From positions 2,995,874-3,059,873 of the forward strand of contig OZ025239.1 of the NCBI GenBank assembly GCA_964019155.1: a stretch of DNA of 64,000 bases, given 5' to 3'. Positions 41,914 through 53,852 of the stretch are shown piece after piece. The notes beneath the pieces are model-generated. The model was not told the DNA's origin. It ran no database searches and worked only from the letters and a program-made list of their open reading frames with translations. Position 1 is the stretch's first letter; each line of letters opens with the position of its first letter. The position numbers and the translations under genes are program-made. The DNA is from Osedax fenrisi (taxonomy: Eukaryota; Annelida; Polychaeta; Sabellida; Siboglinidae).

Positions 41914-42880
41914 AATAATAAAATGTATATGAATGATATAATATTTCTTTAAGTTATTAATAAAAATATGTTATTTTAATAAATTAGAGAGATACATTAT
42001 TTAGATTAATAATCTTATATAAATAGTGTATAAAATATAGATAAACATATTAGATATGATATCAACATGTTTATTATATGTAATATAAGTACATTTAATA
42101 CATGAATATAAGGGATGATAAGAATAATTAATATATATGAAATTTATTATATCAAATAATATATAAAATAATGACTATAATTTATGTATCAACAATAATT
42201 TTCAATTTTGTATTATTCTTTGTTTATTTCTATAACGTATGTTATCGTTAGCAAATAGCTATACTTTATACTTTCGATTATATTTTCGGCTATGTATTTT
42301 CTTAAATAAATGATCAACAATAACGAGAATACAAGATTATATGTAGTAAACGTGTGTAATAATAATAAAAATAAATTAAAATAACAACTATATAATATGT
42401 TTATTATTTGTTCTTATAATTAACTTATTAAATAATGTACTCATCAATCAAGTGCATTAGGTCTAAAATCTAAATATAACTGTTATGTATTATAAGTTAT
42501 ATAGTCATTGAATATTAACATGACTTATTAATATTATGAACTTTTAAATAGATATATTATTCTAAAACTGCGTATTTTATAAATCTACGATACGCCATCC
42601 TATCCGAACATTATAATAAGCTATAGCTATCAGTCCCGTTCTAAACTGCTAGAATATCGATACACGAGCGGTAATAATCTATTACTAATAACTACGACTG
42701 CGCATACAGTGAACTACAGCTCTGGGGGTCTAACACTAAATCAGCGTGGGTACTACTGAGGGGTATCGCACTTCTATCATGTGGCTAACGAGAACCCTAC
42801 TGACCTCTTGCCCATCATCTACTGTATAGCGTTTAGCGTGGAGAGAATGAAATGAACGCGCTTCTCTATAGTAACGGAGG
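41445..42880. other. Region upstream of the melanotransferrin-like ATG
   Basis: AT-rich; presumably holds the promoter and any 5' UTR exon, but I see no motif I can defend. Confidence 0.4.
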
Positions 42881-42899
42881 AGTTATTAGCAGCAGCAGC

Positions 42900-43330
42900 A
42901 GCTATTTCATCTTGTCGTTACTCGTACACAAATAAATATAAATAAAATATAGTTTATTATGACTTCAACGCATGTTGATATAGGCGTCGTTAGATGATAA
43001 AAACGAAAAACTAAAATAAATAGAAAAAGAATAATAAAATAGAGCGAGTTACAATGATTTAAAATGGACATACGGTTTACGTTTAAACAATGAAAGTGAT
43101 GTTGTACAACGAATATCATATGGCAGTGAATTCCAGCTTTTCGGAGCAATAACCGAGAAAGCTGATTCAGAGTAGGCCAACGATGTTGAGCGTTGCACCA
43201 GTTGCATGACGTTGCACTTCCGACTTGATCTGTTCGAACTCTGAATAGAGTGAGCTAAGAGTAAGCCTAAAGCTGCGTTCACACCAACACAAACAGCCCT
43301 CCAAAACCGGAACACTTGTTACAGAACGAT
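42900..43330 (-). pseudogene. 3' fragment of a CR1/L2-like LINE
   Basis: Open minus frame 43315-43052: QLVQRSTSLAYSESAFSVIA, then PKSWNSLPYDIRCTTSLSLF, the hallmark C-terminal tail of LINE ORF2, followed by a short 3' UTR. 5' truncated. Normal GC next to AT-rich DNA. Confidence 0.8.
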
Positions 43331-43737
43331 ATCGTCGAACATTTTGAATGAATGAATGAATTTTGTTTACCGAATATTGGCTATAATAATCGGAGGGATA
43401 CCCAGAAGCTATGTTTAGCTTACACTAAGGATAATTGCGTTGAGGATGTTTCGGTATGAACGGCTGAACTACCGATACAGGGTAGATCGACGTTTGACTT
43501 ATACGCGCGCTTATATACATTTCGTTGACTTGCCCGACATCAGGTAATTGATTTAAAGCGAATAAATAATAAATAATTTATATTCCTCACTTAGATATCG
43601 GGCTTTTGTGTGAAAGCAACTTTAGAAATATCTGCTTTGGTCCTAAGCCATACTACCTTTAGTTTTAATAAAGTTTCATTAATTATCTGAGTGAATAAGA
43701 TGGTAAGAAGGTTCGCATTGCTGTATATTATGCTATG

Positions 43738-43750
43738 CTATATATTATAT

Positions 43751-43806
<56 letters not shown>
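43738..43806. repeat. (TA)n tract
   Basis: Long TA dinucleotide run. Confidence 0.95.
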
Positions 43807-43808
<2 letters not shown>

Positions 43809-43857
43809 AAATGATCACGCAAACTTCTTGTATTTCATACACACTTATCTTACTCTC

Positions 43858-43968
43858 CTAGGTACTGCCTAACTACTACCTAGGTAGCTACCTAAGTACC
43901 TCCTAAGTAGCTACTAACTACTACTTAAGTACCTCCTAAGTACCTCCTAAGTAGCTACTAGACAATTG
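43858..43968. repeat. CTAAGTACCTC/CTAAGTAGCTA degenerate repeats
   Basis: About eight 10-20-bp units of CTAAGTACCTC and CTAAGTAGCTA. Confidence 0.75.
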
Positions 43969-43999
43969 TAATAACGATAACTAATATATTAGTTTACTT

Positions 44000-45500
44000 T
44001 AAAATAATGTTGTTTATTCTTAACTTTAAATTGTTAACATAAATAAAGTAGAATAGAACGGTTTATTATTAAATATTTAATTTCAAGTTTAATTTTATTA
44101 TATATATTCCATTTAATTTGACGTTAGAGACATACAGGATGTATGTTATCATATGTACTTATCATTTATTTGACATGTCTAGATATCATTTATTAAGTAA
44201 TATATATATATATATATATATATGTAATATTAATTTATATTTCAACAAGATATATATTTGACCATTTGTCTGTTAATAATGTTTCACAGGGTAATCTCCT
44301 TCACAATTTCCATTTATAAAAAAATATTTTTTTTTTATTTAAAAAATAATTTATATAATCATTTTTATATAATCTATTATTGCATGCAAAAATCTTACAT
44401 AAATTGTCTATATAAATAAATTTAAATAAATTTGTATAACCCTTACAATTAAAAATAAACATTAATTAGAGTATAATCAAAATATATCACTAAACTTTGA
44501 CAGCTATTTTCTCTACTAAAAAGTCACAAATTATTTTATTCTTTAATAAAATATATATTATAATTTTTTATATTTTCAGAATATTTAAATGAAAAAAATT
44601 TAAATGCATAGATTTTCTGTTTTTTTTATCATATAATTTAATAATTAAAATATTATATCATGTTTCTATCATTATATTCACTTCTAAAAAAATCATACTT
44701 TTAATTATTTTTATTTTTTAAATAAAATATATATTTAAAATAAAAAATGGTGTTCCTATAGAATGATGTATAACTTTGAAATTACGATAACATTTTTAAA
44801 ATCTTTAATATAGGAGAGTTTTAAAAAATGTTGGTTTTTCATATCTATTTACAGGCAATTGAGCGAAAGAGATCCCCTTATTAAAGAACTTGGTTATAAA
44901 TAAACAAATATATATTTGTATTGTTTTTATGAGAATCATAGTTGACGAAAAAATAATTTTTATTTTATGTTACATTAATGTTGCAAATAATATCATGATA
45001 CTATTTTTACATATAATTATATTTGCACAAAGATTTTTATTCCATAATTTAAACTTCTTATTTATATTAATTTATATCTTTTTAAAATTTAAAACATTAA
45101 ATTTAACATCCAAACTTAACTTAAAATATTTAACGATATTTTGTACATAATATCTTTTACGATACGACTGGTATTCATAAAGGTTGATAGTAGATGGGTT
45201 ACCGTCTGGAATATGATATACTATTAGAGTTCTGTTTTTTTTTCATATTAATAACATAGCGAATTTGAGGAATACTATACGTTTACATAATTGGTATACG
45301 ATCATAACGGAAGGGTTGCTAATGTAAATAATCACGAAAAAGGACGGGTGGTAGATGAGAACGGGACTTGAAGTTGAGTTTTGATAGGCTAACTTTGGGA
45401 TGTAATCATAATGATTATGATTATCTTTACAGTAATGCAGCTAACAATATAAAGCAGAACAAAACTAAACCAATTAATCCAAATAATCATCACATATCAA
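44000..45500. other. AT-rich intergenic stretch
   Basis: No coding feature. Open frame at 44890-45150 is composition-driven (I, F, L, N rich). Confidence 0.5.
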
Positions 45501-45529
45501 TACAAAATATATATATTTACATTCTTAAC

Positions 45530-45840
45530 CCGTCCGTTATGATCGGACAGCACATCATTTATACTTTTGTTAAGTTTGGCGATAGAGTAATAATACTGGC
45601 CCAAAAATATAGCCTTGCGGTAAACCGGCATTAAGATAAGGAGGTTTTTATGTAGTATAATTTATCTCGATGATTAACAGTATACTTTATAATGCAGTCT
45701 GTATTCAAAGTATGGTATATACTACAGTCAGGTATGGTAATGCGTATACCTAATAACCTAGAATCTCCTTATGATCAATGGGTAGTTGATATTGTCAAAA
45801 AATGGGCATAATAGTGTTAGTGTATTTGATGATATTAGTA
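45530..45840 (-). pseudogene. LINE RT fragment
   Basis: Minus strand gives AGLPQGYIFGPVLLLYR, the RT 'G.PQG...GP.LF..Y' block, preceded by FDNINYPLIIRRF. Frames are broken. Confidence 0.6.
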
Positions 45841-46089
45841 TTATACTAAGTATAGTTGTGAGATTTTTGATATATTCAATATATCAAAAATATAATATTG
45901 AGAAAGAGAATATCTTTTGTAATTATAAGAGAATAATATGATATTAAATATCGGTTTATGATGATTTTCACAACTAAAAAACTCTTTGAAGTGGAATCAG
46001 CTTGTTATGTATGGTGAAAACTCATTTAACCTTTAACCTTGAGTTTAACCACTTCTTTTAGTAGATATATCTACTATTCAGACGTGGGC

Positions 46090-47000
46090 AGTTATTATTT
46101 CTATTGTAGTTTATAGGCAGCTTTAAATAGGTGTGTTTTAAGATCTTTCTTAAAGATGGTAGTTACTGTATTTGTACGTAGATAGTTGGGAAGTTTATTC
46201 CAATTTTTACATGCCGATGCGGAGAAACTACGATGACCAGTGTTTGTGTTATGATGTGAAGTTATTAGCTTGAATTCGTGTATTGGACGTTGGCTTCGTT
46301 GATGACTTGTAACCTCCAATAAGTCACTCAGATAGGTGGGGTAGCCATTATGTATAGCGTCATGAACAGTGATTAAGAGTGTATATTTTATTCTGTAGAT
46401 TATTGGCAACCAGTGAAGGATTTTCATTTTTGTGGTAATTGAATCATGGGAGAATCTTGGTAAATTGAAAATTATACGGACAGATTTTCTTTGTAATTTT
46501 GATAGTTTTTCTAGATGACATTCTGGTAGTGTTATTAAAAGTAAATTACAGTAGTCAAAATTAGAGATTACCAGGCTTCTTACTAGTGATTCACATGCTT
46601 TATTATTTATTGATGATCTGATTTGTTTTATATTGTATAGTGCAAACTTTGCTACTTTGAAGATTTTGTTAATATGATTTTGAAAGTCGAAAAACTGATC
46701 AAAGATAAATCCTAGATTCCATATTGGTGTATTGCATTTGAAATCAATATTGAAAAGTTATATTTTATCTGGTATATGTTTTACATTATTGTGTATTATT
46801 AGAGCCTCTGTTTTGTTCATGTTAATGCACAGTGAATTTTCATTGTACCATGTTTTTATTTCATCTAGACAAATATTCAGTTTTCTAGTAGCAGACTGCT
46901 ACTAGCAGTTTGTATATCATCAATAGATTCGACCTCGATATATAGCTGTAGATCATCAGCATACATCTGATAGTTAATTCCATGTTTACGTATTATTTTG
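46090..47000 (-). pseudogene. CR1/L2-like LINE 3' portion
   Basis: Begins YQMYADDLQLYIEVESIDDI (RT active site, near 46970) and ends MKILHWLPIIYRIKYTLLIT, then HRSFSASACKNWNKLPNYLR. Related to 10.7-12.7 kb in motif order, but less Pro/Thr-biased. Stops lie between, so inactive. Confidence 0.82.
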
Positions 47001-47009
47001 GATATTTGG

Positions 47010-50000
47010 TCTATACATATATTACATATATTTACATATATACATACATATCATTGATCTGATCAGAAACTTAATATTATATAATATAATTTATATTAGT
47101 ATATATTAAGTAATTTATACTTAGTATATAACTTAGTAGTATATTAAATATACTTATCCGCATTTATTTAAAGTTCTAAGTTTAACTTAAAGTTATGAAA
47201 ATGATTATGATTTTCATTACTTAGTAATTTACTATAATATATTATATCTTAAAATAATATATTACATTTGAAATCAACAAATATATTATTATTATAATAA
47301 TTATAATTATTATAATAATGTATTATATTACTAATAATATATAATAATACATTTGTCAAATGATTTGTAGATTTCAAATGTCATATATTATGTTGATATG
47401 AATTATATGAAAATACCCTGTAAAATTGTTTATTATAACTATAAAAATGTAATATATGCATTTAAACTATATTTGTGAAGTTAAATGACGATAAACTGAT
47501 AAACTTATATTTGTTTAAAAATTAGATATTTAATAAATATAATAAATAATTTTTTAAATATTAAAATATATTATATATATATATTAAATATCTAATATAT
47601 ATACTTAGTGTACTAACCAATTTAATTAGAATGCATGTATAGTGTAAATCCAGTTTAGCTAGCTTAATTTAATATATATTAAGTGAAATATTACAAATAA
47701 TAATAAACTATATAATTATTAAGAAATGTAAAAGTAATAATTACCTGTAATTTAAATACCTTTTACGCCACCTATATAGTATTTATAATTTTAGTTTAAA
47801 TCAATAGGACATATGTCCTTATACTATAAATTGACCACACATAAATATAGAATACGAACAAATGTGCTAATTATCTATGTATGAGTCTTAATAGTATACA
47901 TTGCATATAGGTATAAACTTAATACTAATAATTATTCACTATTATATGTGATTATATTGAATGTTAATAATATAAAAATGGATACAAGGACATGTCCTTG
48001 ATAATATGAAAAGTTAAAATGTATTTTTTTACATTTTATATTAGTCATATTTATTTAATTTCGTTATAAAACACCTTAATGTTAATATGTAAATAAGTAA
48101 ATATTAATATATGATATATATATATAAATATATAATGATTATATTTTTATTATATTGATAAATCATATAAATTACATATATATATATATATATATAAATT
48201 AATTTATAATTATAGTATCATGTATTTCTTATTAGCCTATTATAGAAATATACCTATATACCGGGAAATATAGTTAATAACATAGAATAATTTAAAATAC
48301 CGTAATTTTGTAGTACTCAATATATATCTATAAATAGAAACCAGTCTGTGATTTACATTGAAGATGATAATTGATAAAATAGAAAGGAAAGGTGATGGGA
48401 TACCTTTAGTAAATACATACATATTGATAAACAATCATCATGTTAATGTACAATGTAATATATATAATATATTACACTTGTAGTATGTACAAAGATTTTT
48501 CTAAGGAAATCTTTTGTATGTATAAGTCATAGATTTAGTGGTACTCTAAATCTATGGTATAAATGTAATTAGAAACAATGATTTTGCGAAGATCTTTGTT
48601 AGAAGTATGTCGAGTTGTATAGGTATTTTATAGTTGTAACTTATCATATACTATTTTAGTTTAGATATAAGAATGAATTGAGGTAATCATATTAGTTATA
48701 GATGCATTGTTTATAAGCAGAATTTTATTCTTATTGCTTACAGATAGATAATATATTTATAATATTCTATAATAATAAAGATTTGTTTTGTAAATAGATA
48801 TATTTAAAATAGGTATATTCTAAAGATTTTTCTAAAATATTTCGTATCTGATATACTTGATCAGAGGAATTATGATTTATATTTGTTTAAAGTATAGTTT
48901 AACTCAAGAAAAGTCAGTTAATATTCTAAAACCTAAACATAAATTAATCATCTATTTTGTCTATTAAAGTAAGTATTGTAAATATAAGTATAAAAGGATA
49001 CAGTCAGCTTATAACTACTGTAACCTATAATCTATGAGAAGTTTTCACTGAATATTATACATATATTGTCTTATAATTGAATTAATATGGAGAGGATTTC
49101 AAATATTATTATATATGGTATTATACTTAATCAGTATGAATAAGAATGTAAACATTATTTATACATTAATAACAGGCATTGGGCGTATAATTGTAATATT
49201 TGTAGGGTTTACACATATAATTTATGTTCAGATATCAACGACATATATGAAAAACGCTTCCAAGTGTTACCAACAATCATGTTTTAAGAGTAATCAAACA
49301 GCTCTATGTACCTATAATGTAAACATATTTAGATATATCTACAAATTGTAACCCTAATGTGATACATAATTAGACATGTCTGCAGAAGGGCAAGTCGCGA
49401 TTTCTAATGAAGAAATAAGATTTTCATCATACAATATATTTATTAAACAGCAGTAATGTAAAATAATTGATTGTTGGAAGAACATCATATAATTTATGTT
49501 TAAAAATTATATCTTGATATTTAAATTGAATGAAAATAAACGAACAAGTTTTGTATAAAATAATGTATGTTATGATTTTAAGCCTGTATTCAAAAAGCAA
49601 GGAGGAATGTTCAAATGTAATGATAGTACACTAATTATAAGTGGGAGTTTTAAATATTATATTTGAGAAGACAATTTTGATAATCTATAAAAATAATAAT
49701 TATATCCAAATACAATTTAATAATTAAACTATTGAAGTAAGTTATTTATATTTATCAGAATATACTATATTCAATAGTGAAAACTAAATCGATAAACCAT
49801 TATTCTAATATTATTTTATAAATTACATGTATTTGTGGAAAGAGATGGTAGAATATATGAAAAGTATATTATTTATGAAATAAAAGTACAATCATTGAAT
49901 ACAAAAACCAGATTTATCTTATTATATTCATACTTGATCTGAGTTAGTTCTAAATTAGTATGTGCTAATGAAATATACATAATAGAGAATTCATATATTC

Positions 50001-50800
50001 AAAATATATATTCATATAGTATAAATATGATGTACAAATTGATACTCAGATATACAGTATTCATTAAATTCACTTTCTTATTTGTAGAAATATTAGTGTT
50101 GCTTAAATTATCAAATATGTTGTTTAGTTGTACTCCTTATTCTGGATTATAAAAAATAATATATTATAACTAATAAATCAAGTAGTATTACTAAATATAT
50201 ATCATACAAATCTTTTAAGATAAATAATTTATAATAATTTATTGGAAAAGAATACTTTCATGTTTGTTGGTATAATACATCTATTTCAATAATTTATAAA
50301 TATGAATATAATTTGTTTATAATAGAATAAAATATCTGATAATTATATTTGTGAATACAATTGTTATATTTTTTATATCAAAAGAATATTTAAATTATAA
50401 TTTTTCATATATACACTACTATGAAATTTACAAATTATTTAAAATTAAATTATATTTTTTTAAACGTTGTTATATCTATTAAAATATTATTAATAATTTA
50501 TAAAAATAATTTATTGAAAAAAATGAGATTATTATATAGAAATATTATATATAAAATATTTATTATTATCTAAACTAAATAGACATTAACAACATCATGT
50601 TTATAATAACAAAATTGAAGTAATGATTATTTAATACATATAAACTGTTATATATATGAAATCAAAGATGGTAAATCAGTGATAATATAAAAGCAATGCA
50701 ACTCATACAAGTAATAAATCGCCTACTACACCGAAACTTGGTGTAAGTGAGATTACCTAAAGATAGTAAAAATGTACAGTATTGATAATACACGATAGTA
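47010..50800. other. AT-rich intergenic region
   Basis: No coding region, RNA gene or clear element seen over 3.8 kb. The 3' UTR of the zinc-finger gene must lie at its right end. Confidence 0.5.
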
Positions 50801-50801
50801 A

Positions 50802-53800
50802 TCAACCACCAGCTTCTTCCATAATGGGTAGACTATCAACCTCCGGGGTGCCTGCGGTAATGGCAGAATCTGTGTCTTCTCCCACATCTACTGACACTTC
50901 GATAGTAATATTTTCTTCCGAAGTTTCAGCTTCTTTTGGTTCTACAGTTTCTTCTTCAGTAGGCAATTCTATCGAATGTTCTTGCGGTTGATCTCCTCCT
51001 TCCATCTGCGGTTCAGCTTCTACATATTCATCTTGCATGAGTTGATCTTCTTGCCTTTCTACAAGTTCACTTTCACCTTCTACTAGTTGACTTTCTTGAC
51101 CTTCATCAAGTTGAGTTTCCTGCCCTTCTACAAATTCCCCCCCTTGCCCTTCTATGAACTGGCCCTCTTGCCCCTCTACTAATTGCTCTTCTTGCCCCTC
51201 TACTAATTGCCCTTCTTGCCCCTCTAATAATTGCCCTTCTTGCCCCTCTAATAATTGCCCTTCTTGCCCCTCTACTAGTTGCTCTTCTTGCCCCTCTACC
51301 AGTTGCCCTTCTTGTCCTTCTAATAGTTGCTCTTCTTGTCCTTCCACAAGTTGATCTTCTTGTCCTTCTACTAGTTGACCTTCTTGTCCTTCTACTAGTT
51401 GCTCTTCTTGACCTTCTAATAGTTGCTCTTCTTGTCCTTCTAATAGTTGCTCTTCTTGTTGTTCTACTAGTTGACCTTCTTGACCTTCTAATAGTTGCTC
51501 TTCTTGACTTTCAATCTGTTGATCTATACTATTTTCAGTCTGTAAAACCTCTCCAGTTTGTTCGTTGACTGTTTGTTGACCCTCAACTTGTTCAGGCATC
51601 TCTTGATCAGGAACGGCATACTCGTCACCCTCCTGCATGTATTGTTGTTCCTCCCCTTCTTGCTGTTGTTGTTGGTCAGGCATGTACTCTTGATCAGCTG
51701 GTTGTTGATCGCATTGTTCAATGACTGGATCTTTGATTACGATGGCGGGTTCATTGGATCCAGTCGGAGGAAGCTGTAGAACGCGGTTGTCCGGAAGACG
51801 GACAAACTGTACCTGGTCGGTTTCGGGCATGTTCGGAATCTGAAGTAGGGTTCCGTCGGACAGTCGCAGGTATCGTGACTCGGGATCCGGTCCCGATTCC
51901 AGGTTAATGTACTCAGTTTCTTCGTCAGCCATAGTCTCCTGCTGTGTGGCGTCGACTTGTTGCTCTTGTTGTTCTTGTAAACCGTCTTCAGTTGTGTATT
52001 GCTGGTCTTCTACTATCTCTTGTTTCACTTGCTGTAGTTCAACGTCCATGTTTTGTTCGTCGACCATCATCTGTTGTTGTTGTTGAGGATCTTGATCCGG
52101 CATCGCTTCTGTGGTTTCGTCGAGCATTTGTTGTTGACCTTCGACCTGTTCTTCTAACATTTGTTGTTGTTGTTGGGGATCTTGCATATCTTGCTGCTGT
52201 TGTTGTTGTTGAAGGGGATCTTGAATATCTCCTTCTTCCGCTTGTTGTTGCTGCTGACCCTCTAGTAGTTGTTCATCTGTCTGTTGTTGATCGGGTTGCC
52301 CTCCTTCTAGTTGTTGTTCGTCGAGCAGTTGTTGTTGTTGCTGGTCCATTAGTTGTTGTTGTTGTTCGGCAGCCATCTGTTGGTATTGCTCCTCTTCACC
52401 GGGGTTGATCGGTTGTAGGGTTCCATCGGGTAGTTGTATGTAGCTCTGTACGATGTTGGGGTCGATGCCCTGAGAGATAAGCTGTTGACGATGCTCATCG
52501 GAGAGAGAGTTAGCTTGGGCGTCGGCTGATTCATCGCCGGGTTGGCCATCGGAATGAGGTTCCGTTTGTTCTAGGTTATTCTGCAGATCTTGCGTGGTCT
52601 GGTCGTGTTGGATGGTGTCGTCTTGTTGAAGGGCGTTCTGAGATGGGATGGCGCTTTGGCTCGCGTTTATCATCTGTTGCGTTTCCAACATCAACTGTTC
52701 GTTAGTTTGATCCATGATCTGTTCTTGTTGTTGGTTGGAATCCATCGGATCATCTGATTGGTCTACGGGAACTTGTTGAATAGTTCCGTCGGGCATCTGT
52801 ACAAACTTAAGATTGGGATCGTTGGCGTCCATGCCTTCGGGCAGTGGATGTATGGAACCATCGGGAAGTTGTAGGTAACGCTGTTCCTGGTTGTTGAGCG
52901 ATTGTTCTTGTAAGGCAAGGTCATCGGAAGATGCCGTACAGGTGGTAGTGTCGGCTATCTGTTGTTGTTGTTGATGCTGTATCTGGGGTTGAGCCTCTTC
53001 TCCTGGGAGGGTTTGACCCGGAGCAATCGCCTGTATGGAACCGTCGGGCATTTGGACGTAACGCGTGTCCTTATCTATGGGGTGATCCGAGGTGATCTGT
53101 TGAATGGAACCGTCGGGCATCTGCAGGTAACGCGTGTTCGTCTCTCCGTTTTGGCCGGCCTCAATCTTATCTTCTTGAATGTTGGTCTCGGGTAGGGTGG
53201 TTTCGGGAGGGCAGTTAATCTGGTGGATTGTACCGTCGGGCATTTGAACGTAGCGGGTGTTAGGCGGTACTAGGGCGGGGGTACCGTCGTCGTTAAGGGG
53301 TTTAATGGAACCATCCGGCATCTTCAGGAACTTGCTAGGTTTAGGCATAGATGGTTGTTGATTCGGGGCCTGGTTCTTAGGCATGTTGAATTCGGCGGGT
53401 ATCTTGTGCAGCGTTCCGTCTGGCAGCTTCAGATATCTGGTTTCTGATTTCATACCATCCGCTAGAGGGGGTATTTCGTGCAGGGATCCATCCGGAAGTT
53501 TCAGATAGCGTACCTCCTTCTTGAGGTGGGATGGGATGTTCTTACGAATAGACTGAATCGAGTGCGGTAGCCCACCCTTATTCATGTGCGGGACGTTACT
53601 GGTGATGGCTCGTAGAGTTCCGTCGGGCATCTTAAGGTATCTCATCGGGGTCTTGGAGGCTGCGGCTGCTACGGCGGTCTTCTGGGCCATCTGGATGCTC
53701 TTGGAGTTCAGTTTGCCATCGATGGGGAGTTGGTGAAGGGTTCCGTCGGGCATCTTCAGGTATCTGGTGGTCGGGACGTTCTGACCGTGCTTCTTCATTT

Positions 53801-53852
53801 GAGGAGACGGGTTCGCTTTTATCTCAGCCTTTTTGATGATGTCCAATGGAGC
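50802..53852 (-). CDS. Zinc-finger gene last exon: 13 PDG motifs, Q-rich, EGQ octads
   Basis: Begins APLDIIKKAEIKANPSPQMK and stops at TGA 50804-50802. PDG motifs run 53.8-52.4 kb, then two more near 51.85 and 51.78 kb. Gln-rich 52.95-51.6 kb. EGQEEQLV octads 51.53-51.06 kb. Confidence 0.9.
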   Translation of the reverse strand, partial: APLDIIKKAEIKANPSPQMKKHGQNVPTTRYLKMPDGTLHQLPIDGKLNSKSIQMAQKTAVAAAASKTPMRYLKMPDGTLRAITSNVPHMNKGGLPHSIQSIRKNIPSHLKKEVRYLKLPDGSLHEIPPLADGMKSETRYLKLPDGTLHKIPAEFNMPKNQAPNQQPSMPKPSKFLKMPDGSIKPLNDDGTPALVPPNTRYVQMPDGTIHQINCPPETTLPETNIQEDKIEAGQNGETNTRYLQMPDGSIQQITSDHPIDKDTRYVQMPDGSIQAIAPGQTLPGEEAQPQIQHQQQQQIADTTTCTASSDDLALQEQSLNNQEQRYLQLPDGSIHPLPEGMDANDPNLKFVQMPDGTIQQVPVDQSDDPMDSNQQQEQIMDQTNEQLMLETQQMINASQSAIPSQNALQQDDTIQHDQTTQDLQNNLEQTEPHSDGQPGDESADAQANSLSDEHRQQLISQGIDPNIVQSYIQLPDGTLQPINPGEEEQYQQMAAEQQQQLMDQQQQQLLDEQQLEGGQPDQQQTDEQLLEGQQQQQAEEGDIQDPLQQQQQQQDMQDPQQQQQMLEEQVEGQQQMLDETTEAMPDQDPQQQQQMMVDEQNMDVELQQVKQEIVEDQQYTTEDGLQEQQEQQVDATQQETMADEETEYINLESGPDPESRYLRLSDGTLLQIPNMPETDQVQFVRLPDNRVLQLPPTGSNEPAIVIKDPVIEQCDQQPADQEYMPDQQQQQEGEEQQYMQEGDEYAVPDQEMPEQVEGQQTVNEQTGEVLQTENSIDQQIESQEEQLLEGQEGQLVEQQEEQLLEGQEEQLLEGQEEQLVEGQEGQLVEGQEDQLVEGQEEQLLEGQEGQLVEGQEEQLVEGQEGQLLEGQEGQLLEGQEGQLVEGQEEQLVEGQEGQFIEGQGGEFVEGQETQLDEGQESQLVEGESELVERQEDQLMQDEYVEAEPQMEGGDQPQEHSIELPTEEETVEPKEAETSEENITIEVSVDVGEDTDSAITAGTPEVDSLPIMEEAGG

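Noticed and set aside
44280..44885. Second copy of the TTAA inverted-repeat element (GAGATCCCCTTATTAA near 44868)
   Set aside because: The right-hand end is only partly similar and I found no matching left end.
44890..45150. Hypothetical small membrane protein (86 codons)
   Set aside because: Residue make-up (I, F, L, N, K) is what AT-rich DNA gives by chance; no start context or homology.
51154..52408. Plus-strand ORFs opposite the zinc-finger last exon (Cys/Ser/Pro and Val/Leu-rich)
   Set aside because: Antisense reading of the EGQ octads and Gln-rich region.
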